Assembly: GCA_030446525.1 (NCBI GenBank)
Contig: JAUJNC010000039.1
Location: forward strand, 1-49,031
Length of the DNA: 49,031 nt
Reading direction: 5' to 3'
From: Armatimonadaceae bacterium
GTDB lineage: Bacteria; Armatimonadota; Armatimonadia; Armatimonadales; Armatimonadaceae
Shown here in pieces: positions 27,533 to 39,968 of this stretch. The position numbers and the translations under genes are program-made. Position 1 is the first letter of the stretch. Each line of letters opens with the position of its first letter. The notes under the pieces were generated by a model. The model ran no database searches. It saw only the letters and a program-made list of their open reading frames with translations, and was not told the origin of the DNA.

Positions 27533-29106
27533 ATGAACGTCCGTTCCCGTTTCCCGCTCGCCCTGACCGCAACCGTCGCCGGGTGGCTTCTGCCCGCGCT
27601 GGCGATCCCGGCTGCGAGCGCGCCGCAGGATGTGCCGGCAGCGGCCAAACCGAACGTGCTGTTTTTAGCCGTGGACGATCTGCGGCCCGCGCTGGGCTGT
27701 TACGGCGACCCGCTCGCCAAAACCCCCAACATCGACCGGCTCGCGAGCCAGGGCACGACGTTTTTGCGCGCTTACTGCCAGCAAGCCGTCTGCTCGCCGT
27801 CGCGCACGTCGATCCTGACGGGCTTGCGGCCCGACGCCACGCGCATCTACGATCTGGCGACGCACTTCCGCACCACGATCCCCAACGTCGTGACGCTGCC
27901 CCAGTATTTCAAGGCCAACGGCTACCACACGCAGGCGATGGGCAAGATTTATCATCCGGGCCTGGATGACGAAGCTTCGTGGAGCGTGCCGTCGCAACTG
28001 CCCAAAGTGGCGGACTACGGGCCGCAGGGCGCGGCCATCAAAGAGCGCAACTTGGCCGCTGCGCCGCCGCCGGTCGCAAAACCAAGGGCATCGGCGCGCC
28101 GCAAGGCCCCGCCTGGGAAGCGGTCGAAGGCGTGCCCGATAACTATTTCCGCGACGGGGCGACCGCCGACCTCGCCGTCCGAACGCTGCGCCAACGGAGC
28201 CAAAACCCGGCCCAGCCGTTCTTCCTGGCCGTCGGCTTTGCTAAGCCGCACCTGCCCTGGGTCGCGCCCAAAAAATACTACGACCTGTTCCGCCCGTCCG
28301 ATTGGAAGCTGCCCGCCAACTACCGCTTCGCGCCCCGCGACGCGCCGCCGATCGCCCTGACCAACTGGGGCGAAATGCGCGCTTACGACGGCATCCCCAA
28401 AGCCGGGCCGAACGCCCAGCCCGTGACCGACGCGCATGCGCTGCAACTCATCCACGGCTACTACGCCAGTGCGAGTTACATGGACGCGCAGCTGGGCCGC
28501 GTTTTGTCCGAACTCGACCGCTTGAAGCTGCGCGACAACACGATCATCGTGTTATGGAGCGACCACGGCTATCAGTTGGGCGAGCACACGCTGTGGGCCA
28601 AGCACACCAACTACGAGACCAGCACCCGTGTGCCGCTGATCGTGTCTCTTCCGAAGCAGGGCAAGCGCGGCGCCAAGGCCAATCAGCTCGCCGAGTTGGT
28701 CGACGTCTACCCGACGCTGTGCGAAGCGGCGGGCCTGCCGATTCCCAAAGATCTGGCCGGGGAAAGTCTGCTTCCCGTCGTGCGTGACGTGAAGGCGCCC
28801 GGCCAAACGGCAGCCTTCAGCCAATACCCGCGCGGCGCGAACGGGGCCATCATGGGCTACTCGATGCGCACCGACCGCTTCCGCTTCACCGAATGGGTCA
28901 GCACCTCTGACGGCAGCCGGCAAGCCGTCGAACTCTACGACCATCAGCTCGACCCGCACGAGAACCAGAACGTCGCGGCCAAACCCGAACACCGCGACCG
29001 CATCACCGCGATGAGCCGCCAACTGCGCGCCGCCACGCCGCCCGTCCTCACGGGCGCCCCTGCGCCTGCGGTTCAGACTCCCACAAAAGAACCAGAACAA
29101 CCATGA
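27533..29106 (+). CDS. Secreted sulfatase, iduronate-2-sulfatase-like (one frameshift)
   Basis: The protein is about 520 residues. A leader covers residues 1-30. The opening [13 protein letters not shown] and the formylglycine site [15 protein letters not shown], then MGKIYHPG and [11 protein letters not shown], are typical of the iduronate-2-sulfatase-type branch of S1. A single indel near 28065 separates the two halves, both of which are otherwise clean. The tail ([15 protein letters not shown]) is complete and ends in a Pro-rich stretch. The stop overlaps the next sulfatase start (ATGA 29103). The true substrate in a bacterial polysaccharide locus need not be iduronate. Confidence 0.87.
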
Positions 29107-30494
29107 GCCGCTCTTTCCGCCCCAACATCGTTTTGATTCTGGCCGACGACCTAGGCTACGGTGACTTCAGCGCCTTCAACGGCGGGCTGTCGAACACTCC
29201 CACCCTAGACGGCCTGATGCGCGACGGGCTGTGCTTGTCGCAAAGTTACACCGCTTCGCCCGTGTGCAACCCGTCGCGCGCGGCCCTGCTCACGGGCCGC
29301 TACCCGCATCGCACCGGCTCCATCGATACCCTCGAATGGCGCGGCTTGGAACGCCTCGCCCTGCGCGAAACGACGCTCGCCGACGTGCTAAGCGGCGCCG
29401 GTTACGCCACGGGCCTCATCGGCAAGTGGCATCTGGGCGCCTTCGACCCGCGCTATCACCCCAACCGGCGCGGCTTCGACGAGTCGGTCTGCTTCCGGGG
29501 CGGAATGCACGATTACTACGATTGGCGTTTGGAGTGGAACGAGGACGTGCGGCGGGGCGACGGGCGTTACCTGACGGATGTGTGGGCGCAGGAAGGGGTC
29601 GAGTTCATCGAGCGGCACCGCGACGAGCCGTTTTTCCTGCACCTGACTTTCAACGCGCCGCACACGCCGCTGCAAGCGCCCCCCTCTGAGGTCGCGCCGT
29701 TTGCCGAAACCGGCAAGTTTGCGGCCGGCGTTTCCACGCTCTACGGCATGGTTCACCGCATGGACACGGCCATCGCGCAGGTGCTGGACACGCTCAAAAA
29801 GCACGGCCTGGAAGAAAATACCATCGTGCTGTTTTCGAGCGACAACGGCCCGCAGTTCGGGAGCGAAAAGGGCGACGATCTGCGGCGTTTCAACTGTGAT
29901 TTGCGCGGCGGTAAAGGCAACTGCTACGAAGGCGGCATCCGCGTGCCGTTAATCCTGCGCTGGCCCGACGGCCTGCCGGGCGGGCGCGAGGTGCGCGACA
30001 TGGCGCATTTCGTCGACTGGTTCCCCACGCTCCTGGCGATGGTCGACGTGCCGGTGCCTCCTCACCTCAAGCTCGATGGCCTGAATATTCTGCCCGTTTT
30101 GCGGGGCGAAAGCGGCAAAGTGCAGACGCGGCGTTTCTGGCAGTGGAACCGTTACACGCCGCTCGTGACGTGCAACGCCGCCATGCGCGATGGCGACTGG
30201 AAACTGGTGCGTCCCGTCATCCGTGAAGCGATGCAGGTGCCCGACATCCACTTGCTGCCGATCTCGATGTATCAGCCGGAACAGTTCATCGAAAACGGCA
30301 TCGTGCGCGATCCCGAACCGCAGCGTCTGGTGCCGCCGCCGCAACCCGCGCAACTGTTCCACCTGTCGCGAGACCCGCTCGAAACGACTGACCTGGCCGC
30401 GGAGCATCCCGACCGCGCGCACCGGATGCTGCGCGAATTGGAAACGTGGTTCGAGGAAGTCGAAGCCGAGCGCGCCACCATCAACGACGCCTGA
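29103..30494 (+). CDS. Sulfatase (S1 family, arylsulfatase-A-like), cytoplasmic
   Basis: This intact protein has 463 residues. It opens with LILADDLGYGDFS, the Asp-Asp metal site of arylsulfatase-A-like enzymes. The formylglycine Cys55 is in [20 protein letters not shown], followed by IGKWHLG, the FSSDNGPQFG site (Asp-Asn in place of Asp-His) and KGNCYEGGIRVPL. No leader peptide. ATG 29103 is ATGA-coupled to the upstream sulfatase. The Asp-Asn pair is normal for the arylsulfatase-A/B branch. Compared with other sulfatases here it is the most arylsulfatase-like intact copy. Confidence 0.93.
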   Translation: MSRSFRPNIVLILADDLGYGDFSAFNGGLSNTPTLDGLMRDGLCLSQSYTASPVCNPSRAALLTGRYPHRTGSIDTLEWRGLERLALRETTLADVLSGAGYATGLIGKWHLGAFDPRYHPNRRGFDESVCFRGGMHDYYDWRLEWNEDVRRGDGRYLTDVWAQEGVEFIERHRDEPFFLHLTFNAPHTPLQAPPSEVAPFAETGKFAAGVSTLYGMVHRMDTAIAQVLDTLKKHGLEENTIVLFSSDNGPQFGSEKGDDLRRFNCDLRGGKGNCYEGGIRVPLILRWPDGLPGGREVRDMAHFVDWFPTLLAMVDVPVPPHLKLDGLNILPVLRGESGKVQTRRFWQWNRYTPLVTCNAAMRDGDWKLVRPVIREAMQVPDIHLLPISMYQPEQFIENGIVRDPEPQRLVPPPQPAQLFHLSRDPLETTDLAAEHPDRAHRMLRELETWFEEVEAERATINDA

Positions 30495-30530
30495 ACGCCC
30501 GCTCCAAAAGGACAAACAGCCAGAGTCGCC

Positions 30531-31982
30531 ATGCCAGAAACTTCGATGACCTCTCAACCCAACATCCTGTTCATCCTGACCGACCAGCAGCGCTGGGACA
30601 CGCTGGGCTGCTGCGGCAACCGCCAGATCCGGACCCCGCACCTGGACCGGCTCGCGGCGGACGGCACGCGTTTCGAGAACAGCTTCTGCGCCGCCGGCGT
30701 GTGCACGCCGTCGCGCTATTCGCTGCTGACCGGCCTGTACGTGCACCAGCACGGCGGCTGGACGAATCGCTGCACGCTCGCCCCGGGTATCGACACGTTC
30801 GGGCGCGCCCTGCGCCGCGCGGGCTACCACACCCACGCCGTGGGCAAGATGCATTTCACCCCGACCTACCTGGACGCCGGCTTTGACCGCCTCGAACTCT
30901 CGGAGCAGGACGGCGACGGCCGCCTGGACGACGACTACCACCGCGACCTGAAGGAGCAGGGGCTGGTCGACCTGATCGACCTGTACGACCAGCGCGCCGA
31001 GTTCCGCGCCGGCGCACCGGAAGACTACTGGCGAACGTTCGGCGCGCAGACATCGGACCTGCCCGAAGCGTGGCACTCGACGACGTGGATAGGTGATCGC
31101 GCTTTGCGCGCGCTCGATGGCTGGACCGGGGGCGGCAACCTGCTCCTGGCCGGCTTCCTCAAGCCGCACCACCCCTTCGATCCGCCCGCGCCCTGGGACC
31201 GGATGTACGACCCCGCCGAGATCGAGCTCCTGCCCGGCTGGACCCTGACCGTGCCCGAGCGCGATCTGGCCCACCACAAGGGCTACTTCCCCCACGCCGG
31301 TCTGACCGAGGAGGCGGCCCGCCGCGCGACCGCCTACTACTACGCCACGATCAGCCAGATCGACCACCACGTCGGCCGCATGATCGCCAAGCTGGAGGAG
31401 AAGGGGCTGTACGACGACACCCTGATCGTCTTCACCAGCGACCACGGCGAGTACCTGGGCTTCCACCACATGCTGCTGAAGCAGAACCACCTGTACGACC
31501 CGCTGGTGCGCGTGCCGCTCGTGATCAAGTTCCCCGGCGGCCGCCATGCCGGGACCGTGCGCCAAACGCTCGCCAGCAACGTCGACCTCCTCCCGACGAT
31601 CCTGCGCCAGGCGGGGGTCGAGCCGCCGCCGGGCCGCAGCGGCCTGGATCTGGCCGACCCGGGCGCCGACCGCCCCTTCGTCTTCGGCGTGGCCGGGCAC
31701 GCGCGCTGGTACATGGCCCGCTCGCGCACGCACAAGCTGCTGCTTTGCCGGGAAGGGGGGAAAAGTCTGTTTTTCGACCTCGAAGCCGACCCGCTGGAGC
31801 TGGACGACCGCTTCCGCGACCCGGCCGCGCAGCCGCTCATCGCCCGCCACCGGCAGGCCATCGCCGACTGGCTGCTGTGGGACGCGCCGTCGCCGGTCTA
31901 CCTGGACGAGCAGGCCCCCGTCATCGCCGCACCCAATGCCCTGAAGGCGACGAGCGGCCATCGCCGGGCGAGGTACGAATAA
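30531..31982 (+). CDS. Sulfatase (S1 family, choline-sulfatase-like), cytoplasmic
   Basis: This intact protein has 483 residues. Metal site LTDQQRWDTLGCCG, formylglycine Cys58 in AGVCTPSRYSLLTG, VGKMHFTP, and FTSDHGEYLGFHHMLLKQN are all present. No leader peptide. ATG 30531 gives a short N-terminus, and Met6 (30546) is an alternative start. Codon choice changes visibly here: from about 30.6 kb onward CTG-rich, CTGTACGACC-type sequence dominates, compared with the TTTACGAC-type sequence of the preceding 15 kb, which may mark a different origin for this and the following genes. Confidence 0.92.
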   Translation: MPETSMTSQPNILFILTDQQRWDTLGCCGNRQIRTPHLDRLAADGTRFENSFCAAGVCTPSRYSLLTGLYVHQHGGWTNRCTLAPGIDTFGRALRRAGYHTHAVGKMHFTPTYLDAGFDRLELSEQDGDGRLDDDYHRDLKEQGLVDLIDLYDQRAEFRAGAPEDYWRTFGAQTSDLPEAWHSTTWIGDRALRALDGWTGGGNLLLAGFLKPHHPFDPPAPWDRMYDPAEIELLPGWTLTVPERDLAHHKGYFPHAGLTEEAARRATAYYYATISQIDHHVGRMIAKLEEKGLYDDTLIVFTSDHGEYLGFHHMLLKQNHLYDPLVRVPLVIKFPGGRHAGTVRQTLASNVDLLPTILRQAGVEPPPGRSGLDLADPGADRPFVFGVAGHARWYMARSRTHKLLLCREGGKSLFFDLEADPLELDDRFRDPAAQPLIARHRQAIADWLLWDAPSPVYLDEQAPVIAAPNALKATSGHRRARYE

Positions 31983-32029
31983 TTCGAAGAAAAGGCGGCA
32001 GCCCGCCTCGCCCCGCCGGAAGAAAAGGC

Positions 32030-32056
32030 ATGAAGAAAGAGATCTTCGGAAGATGA
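32030..32056 (+). pseudogene. Eight-codon coupled mini-ORF, possible leader or gene remnant
   Basis: ATG 32030 opens MKKEIFGR and stops at 32056, overlapping the ATG of the next sulfatase (ATGA at 32053). A purine-rich GAAGAAAAGG lies before it. It may be a translated leader that couples ribosomes into the sulfatase gene, or the start and stop left from a deleted gene, as at 46079-46183. The surrounding 31983-32052 holds nothing else. Confidence 0.35.
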
Positions 32057-33512
32057 ACCGGCTCCTGGCTTTGGCGCTGCTGCTCGCCGCCGCTTGTTGC
32101 TGCGCGCCTGTCCGGGCGCAGAAGCCCTTTGTTTCGGCGCAGGGCAAGCCTAACGTCGTTTTCATCGTGGTGGACGACCTGAACACCGACCTGGGCGTTT
32201 ACGGGCACCCCGTGGTGCGAACGCCGCACTGGATAAGCTCGCCCGGCGCGGCGTGCGCTTTGACCATGCCTACGCCCAGTACCCGATGTGCAACCCGTCG
32301 CGCCTGTCGTTCCTTTCGGGCCGGCGGCCGGAGACCGTCGGCATCTACGACAACCGGACCCCGATCCGCGCCAAGCACCCCGACGTCGTCCTGTTGCCCG
32401 AGCTGTTCCGCCGGAGCGGGTACTTCACGGCCCGGGTCGGCAAGATCTTCCACGACGAGCCTGTACGACCTGAAAGTCAACGTCGACGACCCGCGCTGCT
32501 GGGACGTCGCGCTGAACCCGCGCGGCACGCCGCGCCACCTGGAAGGGGAGGGGCGCAACCTGACCGGCGGCCGGTACGGCTTTTTCAACTATCTGGCCGC
32601 CGAGGGGGTGACGCGGACCAGCCGGACGGGCAGGCCGCCCGCGAAGCCGTCCGCCTGATCGAGCAGAGGCCGGGCGGCGCCGGGGCAGAGCAGCCCTTCT
32701 TCCTCGCGCTCGGCCTGCGCAAGCCGCACAACCTGTACACCGCCCCCAGGGCTACTTTGACCCGTACCCGCTCCCTCGCTGCGAGCCGAACAAGGGCCCC
32801 GCGGACGACCCGACCGACATCCCGTCCGCGGCCTTCCCCGGCCCGAGCCACAACCTGGACGCGCAGGCCGGACGCGAGTTCGTGCGCGCCTACTACGCCT
32901 GTAACACGTTCATGGACGCGCAGGTCGGTCAGGTTCTGGAGGGCCTGGAGCGCCTCGGCCTGATGAACAACACGGTCGTCGTTTTCTTCAGCGACCACGG
33001 CCTCCATCTGGGCGAGCACAACTGGTGGAACAAGGTGACGCTGTTCGAGCGCTCCGCCCGGGTGCCGCTGATCGTCGCCGCACCCGGCCTGGCGACCGGG
33101 GAAGGCGTCGGGGCGGACGGTCGAGCCTGCTGGACCTGTACCCGACGCTGGCCGAGCTCGCCGGACTGCCCGCGCCCGCCGGTCTGGAGGGCAAAAGCCT
33201 CGTGCCGCTGCTCCGCGACCCCGGCGCCGCCTGGGGCAAACCGGCCTACACCGTGGTAACGCGCGGCGGGCGGGGAAGATGGGTCGGACCGTGCGGACCG
33301 AGCGCTACCGGTACACCGAATGGGATGAAGGCCGCCTGGGGACCGAGCTGTACGACCACCAGAACGACCCGGGCGAGTGGCGCAACCTGCTCCAGGACCC
33401 CCGGCACGTGGGGAGCGTGGCCGAGATGAAGGGTCTGCTGCAACCGGCAAAAGGCGGCGCGGCGATCCCGCCGACAGTCACAAAGGACAACGTCACAGGG
33501 AAACAACCATGA
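32053..33512 (+). CDS. Secreted sulfatase, iduronate-2-sulfatase-like (heavily frameshifted)
   Basis: Across frames this is a complete sulfatase of about 485 residues. It has a leader ([20 protein letters not shown]), [15 protein letters not shown], formylglycine site [48 protein letters not shown], a [15 protein letters not shown] segment and tail [14 protein letters not shown]. At least seven frame changes lie near 32229, 32460, 32620, 32740, 33126 and 33277, with one more near 32800. Most are one base short in a C or G run; two sites have GAGCCTG where GAGCTG is expected. No frame contains internal stop codons other than those caused by the shifts. Sequencing error is the likeliest cause. 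Confidence 0.78.
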
Positions 33513-34981
33513 AGTTTTTGATCGCTCTCTTCCTCGCAGCGGCGGGAACGGCCTTCACCGCCGGCGCGCGGGCGCAGGCCGACCTGCCCGCGCAAACGCG
33601 CAAACCGAACGTTCTGTTCATCGTGTCGGATGACCTGAACACCGACCTGGGCTGCTACGGCCACCCGCTGGTCAAGACGCCCAACCTCGACCGGCTCGCA
33701 GCGTTCGCGGCACGCGCTTCGATCAGGCGTATTGCCAGTATCCGGTCTGCAATCCCAGTCGCGCCTCGTTTCTGAGCGGCTTGCGGCCGGAATCGGCGCG
33801 CGTGATGGACAACGCCACCGCGCCGCGCGCGGCCCGCCGGAGCGCCGTCTTCTTGCCGCAGATGTTCCGCAACAACGGCTACTTCGTCGCCAACGCGGGC
33901 AAGACGTTCCACTACGTTTACGACGATAAGCCGAAACCTGGGACATCTCGGAATCGGGCAACGGCCCCAAGGTCGAAAGCCTGTCGGGTTTGCTGAGGCC
34001 CAAAGGCGAAAACGGCAAAGCCGGCACGATCCCGTCCGGCATTTCGCGCGGCAAGGCGACAGCCGGGCAGGACATTTTCTGGGGCGCGCTCGATGTGCCG
34101 GACGAGAAGATGGGCGACGGCATCATCGCGCGCCGCGTGGCGCAGTGGATGGGTCAGAAGCGCGACAAGCCGTGGTTTTTGGCGGCGGGCTTTCGCAAGC
34201 CGCACATGCCGCTCAACGTGCCCCGCAAGTATTTCGATCTGTATCCGCCCCAAAGCATCACCTGGCCGCGGGAGCCGCCGGCTCATGTCGCGGCGCTGCC
34301 GCCGATGGCGCGCAGGCAGGCGACGAGCATCGTGCCGCTGCCGGACGCCGAGCGGCGCGAAGCGGTGCGCGCCTACTACGCCTCGATCTCGTTCATGGAC
34401 GCGCAGGTGGGCGTGCTGCTCGACCAAATGGACAGGCTCAATCTGTGGGACTCGACCAATCGTCGTCTTCTTGTCCGACCACGGTTTCCAGCTGGGCGAG
34501 CACGGCGGGCTGTGGCAGAAGATGGTGCTGTTCCAGGAATCCGCTCGCGTGCCGCTGATCGTCGCCGCGCCCGGACAAAACCGGGCGCCGTCTCGCTGGC
34601 CCTGGTCGAGTTGATCGACGTCTACCCGACACTGGCCGGGCTTTGCGGCCTGCCGACTCCGCCCGGAGTGGAAGGCACCAGCTTCGCGCCGCTTTTGAGC
34701 GAGCCGAACCGGGCGTGGAAGACGGCGGCCTTTTCCGTGGTGAGTCGTGGCAAGTTGCTGGGCCGCAGCGTCCACACCGCGCGCTTTCGCTTCACCGAAT
34801 GGGACGAGGGTCGCGGCGGGGCGGAGCTTTACGATCACCAGAGCGACCTGCGCGAGTACACCAACCTCGCCGGGGACCCAAGCACCAGCCTGTTGTCGCG
34901 CAGATGCAGCGACTGCTCAAGAACGGCTGGCGGGCTGCGCAGCCGCTCTCGCTCACACGAAAGGCCCCGGCGAAACCATGA
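33509..34981 (+). CDS. Secreted sulfatase, iduronate-2-sulfatase-like (heavily frameshifted)
   Basis: Across frames this is a complete sulfatase of about 490 residues, closely related to its upstream neighbour. Leader [41 protein letters not shown], formylglycine site [56 protein letters not shown] and tail [14 protein letters not shown] can all be read. Breaks lie near 33705, 33940, 34452, 34585 and 34880, nearly all a base missing from CC, GG, AAAA or CCCC. ATGA overlaps join it to the sulfatases on both sides (33509 and 34978). Adjacent paralogues of the same type suggest tandem duplication. Confidence 0.78.
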
Positions 34982-36400
34982 AAAGAACGGGTTCAGGCAG
35001 GTTGTTGGCGCTCCGCATGGGATGGGCCGCCGCGCTGATGTCGCTGGGCCTTGCGCCCGCCGTTCGGGCGCAGACCGGGACGCAGGCGCCCCGGCGCCCT
35101 AACGTCGTTTTTATCCTTTGCGACGATCTGCGCAAGGGCGCGCTGGGCAGCGAGGGGCACCCCTTCGCCAAGACGCCCCACATCGACCGCATCGGCCGCG
35201 AAGGAATGACGTTCACCAACGCCTTCATCACCACGCCGGTCTGCTCGCCTTCGCGCGCCTCGTTCCTGACCGGGCAGTACGCCCACACCCACGGCGTGCG
35301 CAAGAACACGCGCTACGAGGAGCCTGAGCCACCGCTCGTCACCTTCCCGCGGCTGCTGCACGATGCGGGCTACGAGACCGCCTACGTCGGCAAGTGGCAC
35401 ATGGGCCAGGACGACACGCCGCGCCCCGGCTTCGACCGCTGGGTCTCCTTCAAGGGGCAGGGCGAGTACTACGACCCACAGGCTCAACGTGGACGGGAAA
35501 CAGACCCGCGCCAAGGGCTACGCGACCGACGTGCTGACGGATCACGCCGCGGAATTCGTGCGCCGCCCGCACCCCAAACCGTTCCTGCTGTACCTGGCGC
35601 ACAAGGCGCGCCGCACGGGCCGTTCCGGACCGCCGAGCGGCACAAGACGCTGTATGCCGGCCGACCGATCTCGCGCGCACCCAGCGCCGCCGCCGTCCCC
35701 GACGTGAAGAACAAACCGGCCTTGAAGCGCTACACCGACAAACCGATCACGGACGAGAACATCCGCAACCAGTTGCGGATGCTGACCGCCGTCGACGAGG
35801 GCGTGGGTCGCCTCTTCCAGGCGCTGGAAGAGACGGGGCAACTGGACAACACGGTCCTGGTCTTCTCCAGCGATCACGGCTACTTCTGGGGCGAGCACGG
35901 CCTGACCGAAAAACGGCTGGCCTACGACGAGGCGCTCAAGGTGCCCTTCCTGGTGCGCTACCCCAAATCGGTGGCCCCAGGCGCCAAGAACGAGCGCTTC
36001 GTGCAGAGCATCGACCTGGCGCCGACCCTGCTCGAACTGGGGGCGCGCCCATCCCCGCCCACATCCAGGGGCGCCCTCGTGCCACTGCTCAAGGGCCAAG
36101 CCCCGCCCGATTGGCGCACGTCGGTCCTGGCGGAGTTCGAGCCGACGACCCAGGAGCCGTTCCCCCGCGTGGCAGGCGGTGCGCACGGCGGATTGGAAGT
36201 ATATCCATTACCTCGGCGCTGGGGAGGGCCTGGATGAACTGTACGATCTCAAGGCCGACCCGCACGAGTTGAAGAACCTCGCGGGCGAACCGGGAGCGCG
36301 GGCGGCGCGGAAAAGATGAGCGAAGAGCCTGAGCAAGCTGCTCCTGGCGTATGGGGGCCGCGAACCCGGCACGGCGGCGCCGGCCGCTTCCAAGCGATGA
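34978..36400 (+). CDS. Secreted sulfatase (S1 family), frameshifted
   Basis: The protein is about 475 residues. A leader (MGWAAALMSLGLAPAVRAQ) precedes FILCDDLRKGALGSEGHPF, formylglycine site TPVCSPSRASFLTG, VGKWHMGQDD, FSSDHGYFWGEHGLTEK and a tail ELYDLKADPHELKNLAGEP. A broken stretch at 35480-35625 includes CAGGCTC where CAGCTC is expected and GGCGCGCC where GGCGCC is expected. Another break near 36165 shifts the tail. I place the stop at 36400 because after a GAGCCTG at 36325 the frame continues as LSKLLLAYGG to TGA; the alternative end is 36319. The leader and position suggest an exported enzyme. Confidence 0.74.
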
Positions 36401-36416
36401 AAGGATAAAGACAAAG

Positions 36417-37847
36417 GTGCAGAACGTAAGCCGGCGTGGATTTTTGCGCGGCGTGACGGCGGGCGGCCTGGCGCTCGCTGGTGACAGCCTGGCACAGATC
36501 GGCCGCGCCCTGGGCGCAGCAAGCGGACAAGGCAAGCAGCGCCCCAACTTCGTCTTCATACTTGCCGACGACTGGGGCTGGGGCGACCTCCATTGCCACG
36601 GGCACGGGCGCCTGAGGACGCCGAACCTGGACCGGCTGGCCCGCCGGGACGGACTTCACCCAGTTTTATGTCGCCAACCCGTCTGCTCGCCCAGCCGCAC
36701 GGCCTTCCTGACCGGGCAGTTCCCGGCGCATCACCGCATCCACGGGCACATCGCGGACGCGGCCCAGAACGCCAAGCGCGCCATGCCCAACTTCCTCGAC
36801 CCCAAGGTGCCGACGGTCACCAGATTGCTCCAGCAGGCGGGCTATGCGACCGGGCACTTCGGCAAGTGGCATCTGGGCAGCGGGCCGGGCGCGCCGCCGC
36901 CCGGCGCCTACGGCATCGACACGCACCTGACGTTCGCCAGCAACGACCCCGAGGGAGCCAAGATGCTGGGCGGGCGCGACGTGCGCCCGCTGCAAAGCGA
37001 GCGGATCGTGGACGCGAGCCTCCGCTTTATCGAGGCGAACCGGAACAAGCCGTTCTATGTCAACGTCTGGCTGCACGACGCACGCACCCATTTTGCCGAA
37101 CGAGGCGCAGCAGCAGGCGTACGCCAAGCTGACCGGCCCGGCCCGGGTGTATTACGCGGCGGCGACGGACGCCGACAGGCAGATCGGCCGCCTGCTGGCG
37201 GGGCTCGACGATCTGGGGCTTGCCGACAACACCGTCGTCGTCTTCTCCACCGACAACGGCCCGGAGGACATGAGCATCGCCAACGCCGCGCACAGCGCGG
37301 TGGGCAGCCCGGCCCGTTCCGGGGCCGCAAACGGAGCATCTATGAGGGAGGCGTGCGCGTCCCGTTCCCTCGTGCGCTGGCCCGGCGTCGTGCCGGCGGG
37401 CCGGGTGGACAGCACGAGCATCCTCGGCGCCGTCGATTTCCTACCCACCGTGTGCGCGCTGACGGGTGTCCCCGTGCCGGGCGAGCATCGGCTGGACGGC
37501 ATGGACGTGGGCCGGGCGCTCCGGGGCGCCTCTATCGAGCGGGCCAAGCCCCTGTTCTGGGAGTGGCGCTTCCACATTTTCGGGCACACGCTCAACAGGG
37601 GCCCGATCCTGGCCCATGCGCCAGGGCAAGTGGAAGCTGCTGATGAACCCGGACCGCAGCCGCGTCGAGCCTGTACGACATCCCCGCCGACCCGAGCGAG
37701 GCCGACAACCTGGCCGACCGGAACCCGGACGTCGTGGCGGCCATGTCCCCGCGCCTGCTGGCCTGGCAGGCCACGCTGCCCAAAGGCCCGATGGACCCGG
37801 ACGCCGGCTCCAACGCCTACCCGTGGCCCAAGAAAGCAGGCAGGTAA
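36417..37847 (+). CDS. Tat-exported sulfatase (S1 family), frameshifted
   Basis: The protein is about 475 residues. GTG 36417 starts a twin-arginine leader, [18 protein letters not shown], so the folded enzyme would leave by the Tat route, as expected for a sulfatase matured in the cytoplasm before export. Then come [17 protein letters not shown], formylglycine site [34 protein letters not shown] and [12 protein letters not shown]. The tail has [27 protein letters not shown] and [13 protein letters not shown], ending NAYPWP. Breaks lie near 36645, 36680, 37085, 37310, 37357, 37608 and 37670 (GAGCCTG). The tail is nearly the same as in the core-less remnant at 15423-15874. Confidence 0.76.
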
Positions 37848-37854
37848 CCCGGAA

Positions 37855-39229
<1,375 letters not shown>

Positions 39230-39233
<4 letters not shown>

Positions 39234-39968
39234 CCAGGACCAGAGTTTTGATAACCGGCGCGGGCGGCAAGGTCGGGAGATGCCTGCTCGACAGCTTCGG
39301 GGGCGCTACGACGTGCGCGCCTTCGACCGGCACCCCGTGCCGGGCTGGGATCGGGCCATCATCGGAGACCTGCAGGATCCGGCCGCGCTCGGGCGCGCGA
39401 TGGCTGGGGTGGACGTCCTGGTGCACCTGGCGGCGACGCCCAAGGAGGCGCCGTTCCTCGAGGAGTTCTGGCGCCCAACAACGTCGTGGGCGTCTACAAC
39501 ACCTACCAGGCGGCGCAGGAAGCGGGCGTGCGGCGCATCGTGTTCGCCAGCACGGTGCAGGCCGTCGCCGCCTACCCGCCCGAGCGCACGATCGAGATAG
39601 GGACCCTCCCCGACCCTCGTCCCTGTACGGCGCGACCAAGGTCTTCGGCGAGGTTCTGGGTCGCTATTACCACGACCGCTGGGGTATCGAGTTCGTCGGC
39701 ATCCGCATCGGCTGGTTCCAGCCCTATGACAGCCCGCTCCTGCGCAAAGAGCCCGGGGCGCGCAACATCTGGCTCAGCCCCGGCGACGCCGTGCGCCTTT
39801 TCGGCCGGGCCATCGAGAAGGAGAACGTCGGCTACGCCCTCGTTTTCGGCACCTCGATTACGCAATTCGAGCGCCTCAGCCGCCGGCCGCGCGCGAGTTC
39901 CTCCACCCGAGCCGGAAGACGATGTGTCCCGAATCCCCTACGGCGGCGATGGAGGTATGGAAGCATGA
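39230..39968 (+). CDS. NAD-dependent epimerase/dehydratase family protein, uronate-dehydrogenase-like (frameshifted)
   Basis: The protein is about 246 residues. GTG 39230 opens MTRTRVLITGAGGKVG, the extended-SDR cofactor motif, followed by YDVRAFDRHPVPGWD, VDVLVHLAATP, FASTVQAVAAYPP and the catalytic SLYGATKVFGE (Tyr-x3-Lys). The short length and ITGAGGKVG start recall uronate dehydrogenases, which oxidise uronic acids to aldarolactones, but nucleotide-sugar epimerase activity is not excluded. Breaks lie near 39297 (AGCTT for AGCCTT), 39472, 39612 and 39885. It ends at 39968 within the ATG of the next gene. It may feed an oxidative uronate branch parallel to the SDR/SMP-30/aldolase set. Confidence 0.75.
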